The notes under the pieces are model-generated. The model was not told where the DNA came from, made no database searches, and worked only from the letters and a program-made list of their open reading frames with translations. A DNA stretch of 59,626 nucleotides from Acidimicrobiaceae bacterium (lineage in GTDB: Bacteria > Actinomycetota > Acidimicrobiia > Acidimicrobiales > Poriferisodalaceae), in NCBI GenBank assembly GCA_002721305.1, contig PBKA01000018.1, forward strand, positions 1-59,626. Reading direction: 5' to 3'. The position numbers and the translations under genes were made by a program. This document shows positions 46,183 to 56,154 of the stretch, one piece after another (position 1 is the stretch's first letter; the number at the start of each line of letters is the position of its first letter).

Positions 46183-47934
46183 TCAGCCCCGGCCGTGACG
46201 GAGAAGAGTTCCCGGTGTTGCTCCGGTGCACTCACCGTCACGGAAAGTTTCTACTCCGTTGACGAAAATATGTCTGTACCCGTTTGCATGTTGAACTCGT
46301 CGCCATTCACCGCCAGGTAGGTCATAAACGGCTTCACCGATCCACTCAGGTTCAATAGACAATTCTTCTAGGTCGTACACGATGACATCGGCAGGGGCGC
46401 CTTCGCGAAGCATTCCACGATCCTGAAGACCGCCTGCATGGGCAGCCAATGTGGAGCCACGGAAGTGGGCCTCTTCGAGCGTTATTGCTTCTGTTTCGCG
46501 AACCATCCACGCCAAATAGTCGGTGGTCCACGCCCCGCCTGTAAAGAACTTTGTGTGAGCTCCTCCGTCAGAGACACCCGGAACGGTGTACGGCGATTCA
46601 GTGATAGCGCCGGCCATGTGATCGACGTTCCACTCTGGTCCTTCCCCGAGGAACTCTGTCTTTAGGTCGGTCATGATTGACAAATCGAGCATCACGTCGA
46701 CGTAATGCTTCCCCTCTTCTTCCGCGATGGCTCCCAGACTCTTGCCAACGTACTTTTGCATGTCCTCGCGGCGATTGACACCCTGGACAACAAGTCGATG
46801 AGCAGGGCCGCCTACCGCTATCTGTGTTTGCGTGAACAGGGTGTTAGCTTCGTCCTGTTCTGCTTTGATGCGCTCCCGCAGAGCGGGATCTTTCATTTTT
46901 TGGATTTTCTCGGGAATCGTTCCAGTTGTCGCTTCGCGCCAGGCGGGGCTGGAGTCGTACAAGTTCCACTCGTCTAACGAAAAGGCAAAGCCCGTGCGAA
47001 GGGTTGCCGCTTGCCCGAAAATTCTGAGACCCTCGTCTTGGGCCTTTTGAATCCATTCAAGGCGCTCTTGGTGAGTACGCGGGTTGCGCTGACTTACAGG
47101 CACAACATTGTCGATGATGGGGCGTCTACATATTTCGGCCAACTTGCGCTTGAACGCGAGGTCATCAGCATCATTGGGATCTGAACTTGTTGCCTGAGTT
47201 AGTTGGATAAAACCTTCATCGCGTTCGGCTAAAACCTCGGCCAAGCAAAATATGTCATCATCAACCATGGTGTCGGTAACCATCGGCGTTCCGTCGAAAT
47301 CGGCTTGCGTTGAGTTCGGACCCAGCCGTTGTATTGAGAAGCCACAGAGTCCCGCATCCATCCCTTCATGAAGCAATCGTTGCATTTCTTTTTGTTCGGC
47401 ATTGGTGGCGGGCCTGGTCTTCGCCTCTTCAAGGCCCATCACGTAGATCATGAGCGAAGCTGTGGGCATGTACTGGAGACAGTTCACGCCCTTGGGTGCC
47501 CGATCAAGACTGTCAAGATATTCGGGAATGGTTTCCCAATCCCAGTGAGGAAGCAGCCCTTCTTGCATTGAGGCCAGCGGGATGGCCTCTGTTCGAACCA
47601 TTGTCAACATTGAACGCTCCCGAAACTCGGGTTTGCATGGAGCGAAGCCAAAACCGCAGTTGCCCAGAACCACTGATGTAACTCCGTGCCAACTTGATAT
47701 GGAGCAGTAAGGGTCCCATCGGATTTGGGCGTCGTAGTGGGTGTGAAGATCGATGAAGCCAGGGGCAACGATCGCCCCGTCGGCATCGATGACTTGTTCG
47801 GCAACCCCATCAGCTCGACCGCCGATGCGGGCGATTCGCCCATCTTTGATCCACATGTCACCTTGGAATCGAGGCACCCGCGTGCCATCCACGATGGTGC
47901 CATTCTTTATGTGAACGTCGTACTCGGTACCCAT
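46183..47934 (-). CDS. N-acyl-D-amino-acid deacylase-like amidohydrolase
   Basis: A 583-residue metal amidohydrolase. The metal motif DLHTHYDAQIRWDP, followed by VVLGNCGFGFAPC, is typical of D-aminoacylases (D-hydantoinase-like). The late SDGGAHTKFFTGGAW and ALDEF-like segments belong to the same family. Such enzymes hydrolyse N-acyl-D-amino acids, but many close relatives act on other amides. The ATG at 47934 has GGGGGGAAAC before it; the longer frame to 47958 lacks support. Downstream of the ABC transporter genes, so substrate may be what they import. Confidence 0.87.
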   Translation of the reverse strand: MGTEYDVHIKNGTIVDGTRVPRFQGDMWIKDGRIARIGGRADGVAEQVIDADGAIVAPGFIDLHTHYDAQIRWDPYCSISSWHGVTSVVLGNCGFGFAPCKPEFRERSMLTMVRTEAIPLASMQEGLLPHWDWETIPEYLDSLDRAPKGVNCLQYMPTASLMIYVMGLEEAKTRPATNAEQKEMQRLLHEGMDAGLCGFSIQRLGPNSTQADFDGTPMVTDTMVDDDIFCLAEVLAERDEGFIQLTQATSSDPNDADDLAFKRKLAEICRRPIIDNVVPVSQRNPRTHQERLEWIQKAQDEGLRIFGQAATLRTGFAFSLDEWNLYDSSPAWREATTGTIPEKIQKMKDPALRERIKAEQDEANTLFTQTQIAVGGPAHRLVVQGVNRREDMQKYVGKSLGAIAEEEGKHYVDVMLDLSIMTDLKTEFLGEGPEWNVDHMAGAITESPYTVPGVSDGGAHTKFFTGGAWTTDYLAWMVRETEAITLEEAHFRGSTLAAHAGGLQDRGMLREGAPADVIVYDLEELSIEPEWIGEAVYDLPGGEWRRVQHANGYRHIFVNGVETFRDGECTGATPGTLLRHGRG

Positions 47935-47950
47935 GTTTCCCCCCGGGTCT

Positions 47951-47978
47951 CTCATCACCGGTCACCCCCGTTGATGAG
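47951..47978 (-). terminator. Possible hairpin between transporter and deacylase genes
   Basis: CTCATCA (47951-47957) and TGATGAG (47972-47978) are complementary around a 14-base loop, 17 bases upstream of the deacylase ATG. It could attenuate read-through from the substrate-binding protein gene. No T-run is present. Confidence 0.3.
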
Positions 47979-48045
47979 GGCGTGTCCGCTGTTGAGAGGA
48001 GTCTAATTTAAGGATTCGACCGAGGTGGGACTTGGGTGTTTGTCG

Positions 48046-49896
48046 TCAACGATTCCGCAACGGCTCGTAGCTCGGCGCCGCTTCGCTTCCTGGTGGAGAT
48101 AGATAAATGGTGACAGCCCCATCGAGTTCAAACACGGGAGGCGGACCCTCGGGTATTTCACCATAGAGGTATCGCTGTCCTCCGTTCGCGAACTGCCACA
48201 TTCCGCGGCCGTCTCGATCGATCTCGTCGAGGCCTTCCACGGTTGGATCCCACCAAATTTCCGAGATGTCATCAACGCCGTGATAATCGGGTTCCTGTGA
48301 CTCTGGCCACCGATCCTTGTCACCGTAGGACAGACTGGGAGCTGTCAGGGCGCGTCTCGTGGGGTCCCCAGCAAATAATGCTTCGTTGAAGCCTTCAATG
48401 GTCAGTTCCGGTCCGACCGCCTGAAGAACTGCATAAAACAGGCCTGGCGCGGGATCGATTATCCCGATGTTGTCATTCGCTCGCGGAGGCTCCCCATGGA
48501 ACCACTCATAGAGGAAGTGTGAAGAGGCGACACTTCTGGCGACCCGGGCGCTCAGGTTCGAAACGCCAAAGGCGTGTGACCACTGTTCTTGGTGGTATGT
48601 CCGCGCGAAGGCCGTCGTGTCCACCAGCACCGATCCGGTCACAATCCATTCCGGCCAATAGTCTTGCGCAGCTGCTTCGTTGGTGAAATCGCGAGGGGCA
48701 ATAGGATCACCGCTGAAGATGACCGATGTGACCCCTGCTTCCTTCATTCTCGCGATGATCGTGCCAGCTGATTCTTGGAGGGTTGCCGGGTCAAGAATGT
48801 AGGACTGCGATTCAACAATTTCTACGTCATATTCCCCAAGGAGTTCTTCGAACTGTGTGTTGGAGTCGACGGAAGCGCGGCTCGCGAGATTCCATATTCG
48901 CCCGAACCTTCTCTCCGTATCGTGCATCGAGGAATCACCAGCGTGAATCGCGGCGTCCCCCGCCAATCGCTTTCCGATGTATTCGGCCACCAGCATGTTC
49001 GACTGTTGTGGCCCCTTTCCTAACGTGTAAGCAAGCCCTGGCCTTTCGCGGTGATACTCGGGGGTCTGTCCGGGACCACAAGATATGCAAGGTATTCCCC
49101 TGGCGTGCAGTTCCTCAGCAAAGGCGTTGGTGAGGGTAGGGCCACCGATCACCATGAAGGGGTCGAGTTCTTCATCTACTTTCACGGCATCTGCCCGTGC
49201 CGCGGCTGCGTCGAGAATATTTCCCGAACCGATCATGACGGTCAACTCAACACTTCGCCCGTAGGTCTCGTAGTACGTCTCGTAGTACTCCAATAGTCCG
49301 CGAATGGTGTGCTCATCGTCAGCTGTTGTGTCGTCGTTGTATATGGCCGATGTGAGGTACGCCATAACCGGGTCTACATCTTGAGAGAGCCACCACACGA
49401 TGCGAATGCTGTCTTCTGTGACTCCCCGATCTGTTGCCCCACCGTTCCATCCTTCATAAGGAGCTGCGCAGGCACCGGCGAAGAAACTGGGGATCGCTAG
49501 GGTGCCTCGCGTCGTATCACAGCGTTCTCCCCAATCAATTTCAAGGCCGAGTTCTTGAGCCCGTTCAAAGAACATGACTCCGGGCCTGAAACCTGTATCA
49601 GAACCCCAGTCCGTGCCGAGCGGTCTGGGAGCTGTCGTTGTCGGGGCGGTCTCTTCAGAATTTGTGCTGGTGTCCTCTTCTGTATTGCCGTCACTTGTTT
49701 GAGCGTCTTGTTCGTCGGAGTCCGCTGTCTCAGTTGAACCTGAGATAGGAGAAACTTCTTCTTGTCCGTCGTTATCGCTCCCCCCTGCCACAACAATGAC
49801 CACAACCACAATTACCGCTGCCAAGAGTGCGAACAGGGGGCCGAATCTGCGAAGCGGAGATCCAGATGACGGTCGTTGGGATGTGGGTTCCATCAC
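48046..49896 (-). CDS. HAAT-type ABC importer substrate-binding protein, membrane-anchored
   Basis: A 616-residue LivK/LivJ-type (periplasmic-binding fold I) protein. Residues about 18-38 form a hydrophobic anchor instead of a lipobox, followed by an acidic, Ser/Thr-rich linker to about 90; the binding core carries EDSIRIVWWLSQDVDPVMAY, FMVIGGPTLTNAF and SSVIFSG-like segments (VTSVIFSGDPIAPRD). Substrate could be a branched-chain amino acid, amide, sulfonate or other small carboxylate. Start is GTG 49896 or ATG 49893; it begins one base after the fused-ATPase gene stop, so translation is coupled. Confidence 0.85.
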   Translation of the reverse strand: MMEPTSQRPSSGSPLRRFGPLFALLAAVIVVVVIVVAGGSDNDGQEEVSPISGSTETADSDEQDAQTSDGNTEEDTSTNSEETAPTTTAPRPLGTDWGSDTGFRPGVMFFERAQELGLEIDWGERCDTTRGTLAIPSFFAGACAAPYEGWNGGATDRGVTEDSIRIVWWLSQDVDPVMAYLTSAIYNDDTTADDEHTIRGLLEYYETYYETYGRSVELTVMIGSGNILDAAAARADAVKVDEELDPFMVIGGPTLTNAFAEELHARGIPCISCGPGQTPEYHRERPGLAYTLGKGPQQSNMLVAEYIGKRLAGDAAIHAGDSSMHDTERRFGRIWNLASRASVDSNTQFEELLGEYDVEIVESQSYILDPATLQESAGTIIARMKEAGVTSVIFSGDPIAPRDFTNEAAAQDYWPEWIVTGSVLVDTTAFARTYHQEQWSHAFGVSNLSARVARSVASSHFLYEWFHGEPPRANDNIGIIDPAPGLFYAVLQAVGPELTIEGFNEALFAGDPTRRALTAPSLSYGDKDRWPESQEPDYHGVDDISEIWWDPTVEGLDEIDRDGRGMWQFANGGQRYLYGEIPEGPPPVFELDGAVTIYLSPPGSEAAPSYEPLRNR

Positions 49897-49897
49897 A

Positions 49898-52801
49898 TCA
49901 GATTGGCATGTTGGGCGGGTCGTTGCGACCAGAACGCTTCAACGCCCCTTCGGAGCGGCCGAGATACGCGGTGATAACCCGGTCACTTTCAAACACATGC
50001 TGTGCCGAACCCTCAGCTATGACGTTGCCAGCATCTAGAGCAATGACGCGGTCCGCTATCTCTGCGACAAGAGTCATGTCATGTTCGATGACCATTAACG
50101 AGGCGTTCAAGTCTTGTCGCATGCGAAGCAGAACCTCACCCAACGCTTCCACTTCCCGTTGGGCTATTCCGCTGGAGGGTTCGTCCAACAAAATCACTGT
50201 CGGTTGATGGGCAGCTACACAGGCAAGGTCAACTATTCGACGAGTACCTGTTGACAGTTCGAGGATGCGTTTGTCCCCAAAGGAGCCAAGACCGAAAGTC
50301 GCGATTAGATCATCGACTCGATCGTTGATTCGCTGTTCGCTGTCATAGGCCATTGGTAGGTGAAGAGCAGCTGTCACTGGGTCGCCCCAACGAATCCAAC
50401 GTTCCATAGACACCGCCAACGTTTCTTTCACAGTCAGTGTCGGAAACATTCTCGCGTCTTGAAAACTGCGCCCTAAGCCGTGACGGGCACGTGTGCTTGA
50501 CGGACTGTTTGTGATGTCTTGTCCTGCGAGAAGGACGTGCCCCTCATCGGTAGGGGTGGAACCGCCGATCAAATCAAAGAGTGTTGTTTTGCCCGCACCG
50601 TTCGGTCCTATGAATGCAACGATTTCATTGGGGTGGATCTCGAAAGAGATCTCGTTGACGGCTCGAATACCCCCGAAGTTTCTTGAAAGCGATCGTGCTT
50701 CAAGCACAGGTGGATCTTGGAAGTGAACCGGCACCGGTGTGGGAGGCGCAGCGTGAGGTGATCGTTGAGTGAGGAAGACCGACCGCAAAAGATCTGCTCG
50801 TTCACGAAGTTGTGGTGCAGGCCCGCTGAACCTCACTCTTCCTCGTTCAAGGAAGTAGGCCGTGTCAGCAACATCCAATGCCAAGTTCGCTGATTGCTCA
50901 ACAAGGACGATGCTCACTCCAGATGCCGCTATGTCTCGCACCATTTCCAAAAGGCGTTCCACTACCACCGGAGCCAAACCCAGAGAAAGTTCGTCGATCA
51001 TGAGGAGTTGGGGGCGGGTGAGCAGCGTCATGCCGAGGGCAAGCATCTGCTGTTGCCCTCCGGAAAGATCAGCTGCTGGTACGGTCATTCGATCGCGAAG
51101 CTCCGGAAAGGCCTTCGCGATTCGGTCCTTATCGTTGTCAAGTCCAGATGGATCGTTTCGTCGCATCCAACTGGCCGCTTCCAAATTTTCGGCGACTGTG
51201 AGACTCGGAAAAACTCCGGCACCGCCCGGCATTTGGACGATTCCATGTCTTGCTATCTCGTTGGGTGGGGCGTATGTCGTGTCATGGCCGTCGAAGATCA
51301 CTGCACCACGATCTGGCGGCACCAGACCCGAAATTGCTCGCAGGAGGGTCGATTTTCCTGCTCCATTTGTGCCCAACAGTGCGACTATTTCACCTTCTTC
51401 GACTTCGAAGTTGACATCGTGCAGCACTCGAACTCCGTCGTAACCGACCTGCAGGTCTTGGCAGTACAGAAGCTTGATCCGGCCGTTCCTCCTTTCCTGG
51501 AGGACTTCGGACCGCGCCAAAGCAGTTTTTCGCACTTGTTCCACATCGCGACTGATGACGTTCCCTCCGCTGGCAATCACGAGCCCTCCAACGAAAAACA
51601 CGGGAACCATCACTACCATGCCCGTCCTAATTCCCCAGTTGTCCGCGATCCACCCGATGAATGGAAGAACAAGAAGCCCCGGGAGAACCCACAGCGATCC
51701 CATCGAAAATCCAACAGACCTCGCTCGTGGCGGTATGGCAAGTGACAGAGCAGCAATAATTCCCGGGCCCACGATTGCGAGACACAGCGCGATCACTACG
51801 TTGGCGGCGATAGCCACTCCCAGGTTCGGTACCACGGCAAATACTCCCGACAAGATCGCTGTCACCGTCGACACCACCGCCAGAAACTTCAGAATTCGCC
51901 CCGGGTCGCGTTCCACCACTCGTGAAGCGACTTGCGCGCCGATAATCAAACCGATGAGTTGTCCCGGTTCTGCAGCCGCCGCGACAATTCCGCGTGCGCG
52001 TTCATCCAGCCCGTATGCCTCCTCGTAGAGCAAGCCTGCCAGCGTTCCGAATCCAATCAAAGATGCCGCGAGAAAGGGCGTGGCCGCAAAGATGCGACGT
52101 AGCGACTCAATTTTCCAACACATACGCCACGCTTCGGAGATCGACGGTGGTTTCTCTTCTGTCGCCGCAACCGTTTCATCTCCTCCGGCAAGTCGCCGTT
52201 CATGGGCACCCCTCACTGGTTCCCGTAGTCGCAATCCCATCAGCACCACCAGCAACGTCGGGATCGCGAACAGTAGAAATGGTGTCCGCCACCCCCAGTA
52301 ATACGCAGTGAATCCGGCGATCAGGGGTCCTACGGTGGCACCTACTGCGTTTGCTGCCCTATGAAACGCATAGGCTCGAGGTCGGTCTTTGGGTGCGAAC
52401 CAGTCAGCTATCAACGAGTTATGGGTGGGATCGTTGACCGCTTTACCAATCGCAGACCCACTTCGTGCAAGTCCCAGAGTGATGATCCCTACAGCGAGAC
52501 CGGTACCAAAAGAAAAACATGCCCAAAGGGTTGCACCGAGTAATGCCAATCTCACCCGGGGAGCGCGATCAGCCAACGCCGCGATGGGCACCTGCAACGA
52601 GAGAGCAAACGCCACAACGAAGGCGATGAAGGTAAGCAGTCCCGTGAAACCGAGTTGAAATTCATCGCGTATTTCTGGGGCGAGGATCGCAAAGGCGCTG
52701 CGATCAAGTTCATCGACGGCGTTAAGTCCGAAGATGACCAGAAGTGCTGTTACGGGTCCATCCCCCGCTACTTTGCGCATGAAGGTTTGTCGCTGGTTCA
52801 T
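49898..52801 (-). CDS. MFS transporter fused to LivF-like and LivG-like ABC ATPases
   Basis: A single 967-residue chain with three domains. Residues about 15-415 are a complete MFS carrier (12 helices; RAYAFHRAANAVGATVGPL, PRARSVGFSMGSLWVLPG). Residues 445-675 form a LivF-type ATPase: Walker A GTNGAGKST (477-485), LSGGQQQ (579-585), MIDELSLGLAP after Walker B, and Q in the usual H-loop place. Residues 698-950 form a LivG-type ATPase: GPNGAGKTT (732-740), LSTGT signature (849-853), LLDEPSSG and H907. No frameshift divides them. Stop and start overlap the LivHM gene by ATGA. The MFS part has spinster-like features; its role beside an ABC importer is unknown. Confidence 0.88.
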   Translation of the reverse strand: MNQRQTFMRKVAGDGPVTALLVIFGLNAVDELDRSAFAILAPEIRDEFQLGFTGLLTFIAFVVAFALSLQVPIAALADRAPRVRLALLGATLWACFSFGTGLAVGIITLGLARSGSAIGKAVNDPTHNSLIADWFAPKDRPRAYAFHRAANAVGATVGPLIAGFTAYYWGWRTPFLLFAIPTLLVVLMGLRLREPVRGAHERRLAGGDETVAATEEKPPSISEAWRMCWKIESLRRIFAATPFLAASLIGFGTLAGLLYEEAYGLDERARGIVAAAAEPGQLIGLIIGAQVASRVVERDPGRILKFLAVVSTVTAILSGVFAVVPNLGVAIAANVVIALCLAIVGPGIIAALSLAIPPRARSVGFSMGSLWVLPGLLVLPFIGWIADNWGIRTGMVVMVPVFFVGGLVIASGGNVISRDVEQVRKTALARSEVLQERRNGRIKLLYCQDLQVGYDGVRVLHDVNFEVEEGEIVALLGTNGAGKSTLLRAISGLVPPDRGAVIFDGHDTTYAPPNEIARHGIVQMPGGAGVFPSLTVAENLEAASWMRRNDPSGLDNDKDRIAKAFPELRDRMTVPAADLSGGQQQMLALGMTLLTRPQLLMIDELSLGLAPVVVERLLEMVRDIAASGVSIVLVEQSANLALDVADTAYFLERGRVRFSGPAPQLRERADLLRSVFLTQRSPHAAPPTPVPVHFQDPPVLEARSLSRNFGGIRAVNEISFEIHPNEIVAFIGPNGAGKTTLFDLIGGSTPTDEGHVLLAGQDITNSPSSTRARHGLGRSFQDARMFPTLTVKETLAVSMERWIRWGDPVTAALHLPMAYDSEQRINDRVDDLIATFGLGSFGDKRILELSTGTRRIVDLACVAAHQPTVILLDEPSSGIAQREVEALGEVLLRMRQDLNASLMVIEHDMTLVAEIADRVIALDAGNVIAEGSAQHVFESDRVITAYLGRSEGALKRSGRNDPPNMPI

Positions 52802-54840
52802 CGCTCCGGGTCCTTGCTTTGCAGAAGGTCTTCGGCTGGGTCACTTTCTTGAAGTCCGAAGCGCGCGCCTATCTTCCTCAATACAAGGTTCCTCAAGTCC
52901 GCCCACAGTCCGACGATGCCTGCGGGGGCGATGAGAAGGACAATGAGCACCCCAGTTCCTGTTGCCAATAGTCGCCAGGAACCTTGGAGCCAGTACCAAG
53001 ATCCATTCCAATACAAGGAACCTAGGATCGCGCCGCTGATGGAGCCCAAGCCACCCACGACGGCTCCGATGAACACCACGACACTAAATCCGGCTGGGGT
53101 GACGGTAAATGACTGTTGGTGGTGGGCGATAACAGAACCTGCGACTGCTGCAAGGAACCCTGAGATTGCGAAGGCCGTAAGTTTCAGTTGTGCGGTTCTG
53201 GCTCCGTACGCCGCGGCTGCTATTTCGTTGTCTCTGAGCGCAATTAAGACTCGACCAATACGTCCGTTCTTGAGTCCGGCGACCGCGACGCAAGCAAGCA
53301 TGAGTGTCACGAGGCACACGTAGTAGGCGGCTTGTGAACTGTCCCAGTTTATTCTGCCGAATAATGGCGGTCTGTTAATTCGCTCTATGGGTACCCATGA
53401 AAAGAACTGGGGGTTCAAAAAATATTGGATCATGGTCAACTCGAGCGCCAATGTGGTGACGGCCAGATAGGTGCCGCGCATCCGCAAGGCCGGAATTCCA
53501 ACGACCAAAGAGAACAGCGCTCCCGTACATCCTGCGAGAACAGTCGCTGCAACGAAATCGATGTCTGCTTGTTGTGTCAACCAAGCACCGGTGGCTCCGC
53601 CGACAGCTGCGAACGCCATCTGTCCCAGCGATAGTTGCCCTGACCAGCCAGTGAGTATCCCCAATGACAGCATGATGACCGCGTACATGAGTACCAATCC
53701 CATTCTGACAACGACTGTGGTCCCGAACAGCCCCCAGTAGGGAAACCCGACGAAAAATCCGACCACGACCAAGACACCCAACACACGACTGGCTCGAAGG
53801 CCCGGTAACTCCAAAAAGACTCGCGGGATGGGACGCGCGTGTCCGACTGCCTGCCACGTTGAGAAGTCGATTGCTGAGCGAACCCCGCGAGTTCTTCGAA
53901 ATACCAGGCCGATCACGATAATCAGGCCGGTCAACGCTGCCATCTTGGCTTCAGCTTCGTTGGCTTGAGAGTTCCACACAATGCCCTCTTGTAGAACCCC
54001 AAGAGCGAACGAGCTGCAGATAATGGTGGGCAGATGTTGTAGTCGTCCCAAAGTAAGCGCCGCTAAAGCACGCAACAAAAGCAGCAGGCCCAGTGATCCT
54101 CCGATAGGTAACCCATAAACGCCTGAGCGAAGAAACAGCGCTAAGAAGGCAAGGACGGTTGCTGCTCCCCACACCACGCTTTGGACGGATTTCACCGGTA
54201 TTCCCAACAGACCAGCACGGCTCGGTAGTTCTGCGGAAGCCCTCACCGCTATCCCGATTCGAGTTCTGCGAAGAAGGACCGCTACTGCCACGATCGCCAT
54301 TGGTCCGAGCACCAAGGCCAGTAGATGATCTCCATCAAAGACGCGGCTACCAATGTCGAATCTAAACCCAAAGGGAGCTTCTAGTCGCTGCGATTGGACA
54401 TAACTATCCCACCAGGCTGGGAGGTAAAGAGCGAAAACAGCCAACAGTTCCGCTATTCCCAAAGTGGCGACCGTCAAAACCAGTCGGGGGGACTGAAAAA
54501 ACCGTCTGACGATGAGGAACTCGGTGGCCACGCCGAGGAATGCTGCACATATCAATGCGAGAAAGAATGAGAGGTACCAATTCCAACCTGATTCCAGGAT
54601 CAACAACATGGCGAAAACGGCTGGTAGTAAACCGAGTTCTCCGGCAGCAAAATTCAAAACATTGTTGGCCCGGTACACGAGGTACATGGCTAGGGCTACC
54701 AAGGCGGTGATACTTCCCAAAACCAGACCTGAGACAAATGATCCAGCGGGGGCCGGAAAAAGCAACTGTTGTGCGGCAACCAAAATCGCTGGCCACGCTA
54801 CCCAGCTAAAACGTTGCGACGCAGCGCGTAGTTGAAACAC
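52798..54840 (-). CDS. LivH-LivM fused permease of HAAT ABC importer
   Basis: A 680-residue permease joining LivH (about 1-330) and LivM (about 350-660). LivH part: LVYRANNVLNFAAGELGLLP and LPIGGSLGLLLLLRA; LivM part: LSLGILTGWSGQLSLGQMAF, LVVGIPALRMRGTYLAVTT and RVLIALRDNEIAAAAYG, the ATPase-contact loop. About 18 helices are visible. GTG at 54840, with GGGAGGG before it, is preferred over TTG 54858. Fused permease and fused ATPases give one complete importer in three proteins. It follows ssuD by 30 bases. Confidence 0.9.
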   Translation of the reverse strand: MFQLRAASQRFSWVAWPAILVAAQQLLFPAPAGSFVSGLVLGSITALVALAMYLVYRANNVLNFAAGELGLLPAVFAMLLILESGWNWYLSFFLALICAAFLGVATEFLIVRRFFQSPRLVLTVATLGIAELLAVFALYLPAWWDSYVQSQRLEAPFGFRFDIGSRVFDGDHLLALVLGPMAIVAVAVLLRRTRIGIAVRASAELPSRAGLLGIPVKSVQSVVWGAATVLAFLALFLRSGVYGLPIGGSLGLLLLLRALAALTLGRLQHLPTIICSSFALGVLQEGIVWNSQANEAEAKMAALTGLIIVIGLVFRRTRGVRSAIDFSTWQAVGHARPIPRVFLELPGLRASRVLGVLVVVGFFVGFPYWGLFGTTVVVRMGLVLMYAVIMLSLGILTGWSGQLSLGQMAFAAVGGATGAWLTQQADIDFVAATVLAGCTGALFSLVVGIPALRMRGTYLAVTTLALELTMIQYFLNPQFFSWVPIERINRPPLFGRINWDSSQAAYYVCLVTLMLACVAVAGLKNGRIGRVLIALRDNEIAAAAYGARTAQLKLTAFAISGFLAAVAGSVIAHHQQSFTVTPAGFSVVVFIGAVVGGLGSISGAILGSLYWNGSWYWLQGSWRLLATGTGVLIVLLIAPAGIVGLWADLRNLVLRKIGARFGLQESDPAEDLLQSKDPER

Positions 54841-54870
54841 CGCGAACCCTCCCAACAAGAGTTTGAGCGT

Positions 54871-55977
54871 TCAGCGAAAAGTACTGACGTTTGCTGAACG
54901 TTCGGCAACACCTTCCACCAAGCCTCGGTCACGGAGAACGGGAAGAACTCCTTCTCCGAACCAGTAGGCCTCTTCCAGATGTGGATATCCCGACAGGACA
55001 AATTCGTCGAATCCAAGTTCGTGGTACTCACAGATCCGGTCAGCAACTTCCTCATATGACCCCACTAGGGCCGTACCGGCACCGCCTCTGACGAGACCTA
55101 TTCCCGCCCAAACATTGGGATGAACTTCCAAATTCCCCATGTCTCCCGAGTGGAGCTGAGCCATGCGTCGCTGACCCTCTGACATAGTCGTTGAAAAATC
55201 TGCTTGTGCTTCCGCAATGGCTTCAGGGGCCATATGAGCCAGCATTTCGTCGGCTACTGCCCATGCCGCCGAAGACGTCGGTCGGGTTATCACGTGAAAA
55301 CGAATGCCATAAGTCAATGTGCGCCCTTTTGCGGCGCTCAACTCACGCATCCGTTCGATTCTTTCGGCAACCATGGATGGAGGTTCGCCCCAGGCTAGGT
55401 AAACGTCCACGTGTTCCGCTGCGACCTGTTCAGCGGCGGGAGAAGCGCCACCAAAATAGATGGCAGGCTGCGGCTCAGGAACTTCGCGGGTCGTAGCTTC
55501 AGCAACTCGGTAATGTTTGCCGTCGAAATCGTACGGGTCGCCACTTAACGCGTTGCGCATGATGCCAAGAAACTCACCCGTCCGTTCGTAACGGGCGTCT
55601 TTGTCTAACCAGTCACCGAAACGATTCAATTCCCGGGGCTCAGCGCCCGTAACGATGTTGATCAAAAGCCGTCCACCAGACATCCGTTGATAAGTGGAGG
55701 CCATTTGTGCCGCCAAGGTGGGCGACAAGAATCCCGGTCTGAAGGCCACCAAGAACTTGATTCGCTTAGTCAAAGGGATGAGCGACGCTGTCGCCAGCCA
55801 CGCGTCCTCGCAGGCCGTCCCGCACGGTGTCAGCATGGCGTCGTAACCCAAATCGTCGCAAGCTTGAGCAATTTGCGCGAGGTAATCAATTGTTGGTGGC
55901 CGCCAATGAGCGTTCAGGCCGTCGGGAACAACGTCCCGACTGTCGCCACCGGTGGGTAAGAACCAATGAATTTTCAT
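54871..55977 (-). CDS. ssuD: Alkanesulfonate monooxygenase, SsuD-type
   Basis: A 368-residue FMNH2-dependent monooxygenase cleaving the C-S bond of sulfonates to release sulfite and aldehyde. The sequence follows E. coli SsuD closely: CGTACEDAWLATASLIPLT (C56), FHVITR (histidine at the catalytic position), LVRGGAGTALVG (arginine) and SGYPHLEEAY (tyrosine). It lacks a flavin reductase (SsuE) nearby. It is the first gene of the operon with the HAAT importer, so the importer may take up sulfonates. ATG 55977 follows GGTGAGGTGA. Confidence 0.9.
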   Translation of the reverse strand: MKIHWFLPTGGDSRDVVPDGLNAHWRPPTIDYLAQIAQACDDLGYDAMLTPCGTACEDAWLATASLIPLTKRIKFLVAFRPGFLSPTLAAQMASTYQRMSGGRLLINIVTGAEPRELNRFGDWLDKDARYERTGEFLGIMRNALSGDPYDFDGKHYRVAEATTREVPEPQPAIYFGGASPAAEQVAAEHVDVYLAWGEPPSMVAERIERMRELSAAKGRTLTYGIRFHVITRPTSSAAWAVADEMLAHMAPEAIAEAQADFSTTMSEGQRRMAQLHSGDMGNLEVHPNVWAGIGLVRGGAGTALVGSYEEVADRICEYHELGFDEFVLSGYPHLEEAYWFGEGVLPVLRDRGLVEGVAERSANVSTFR

Positions 55978-56154
55978 ACTTTCACCTCACCTGCTATTGA
56001 CGTCGACCACTCCTCCGGCGGCCAGAACTACCCGCACACCCAACGTCGATTGCCGCGACAACCCCAATGCACTCCTTGGTTTTGGTGTGGCTTGCAAAGA
56101 GAATATGCATTTCCAGTGACCCACGTCGGACGAGTAGCTCCTAGCATCGTATCG

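Noticed and set aside
55921-55940. Inverted repeat GTCGGGA/TCCCGAC near the ssuD start
   Set aside because: It lies within ssuD coding sequence, with arms of 7 bases, so chance is a sufficient explanation.
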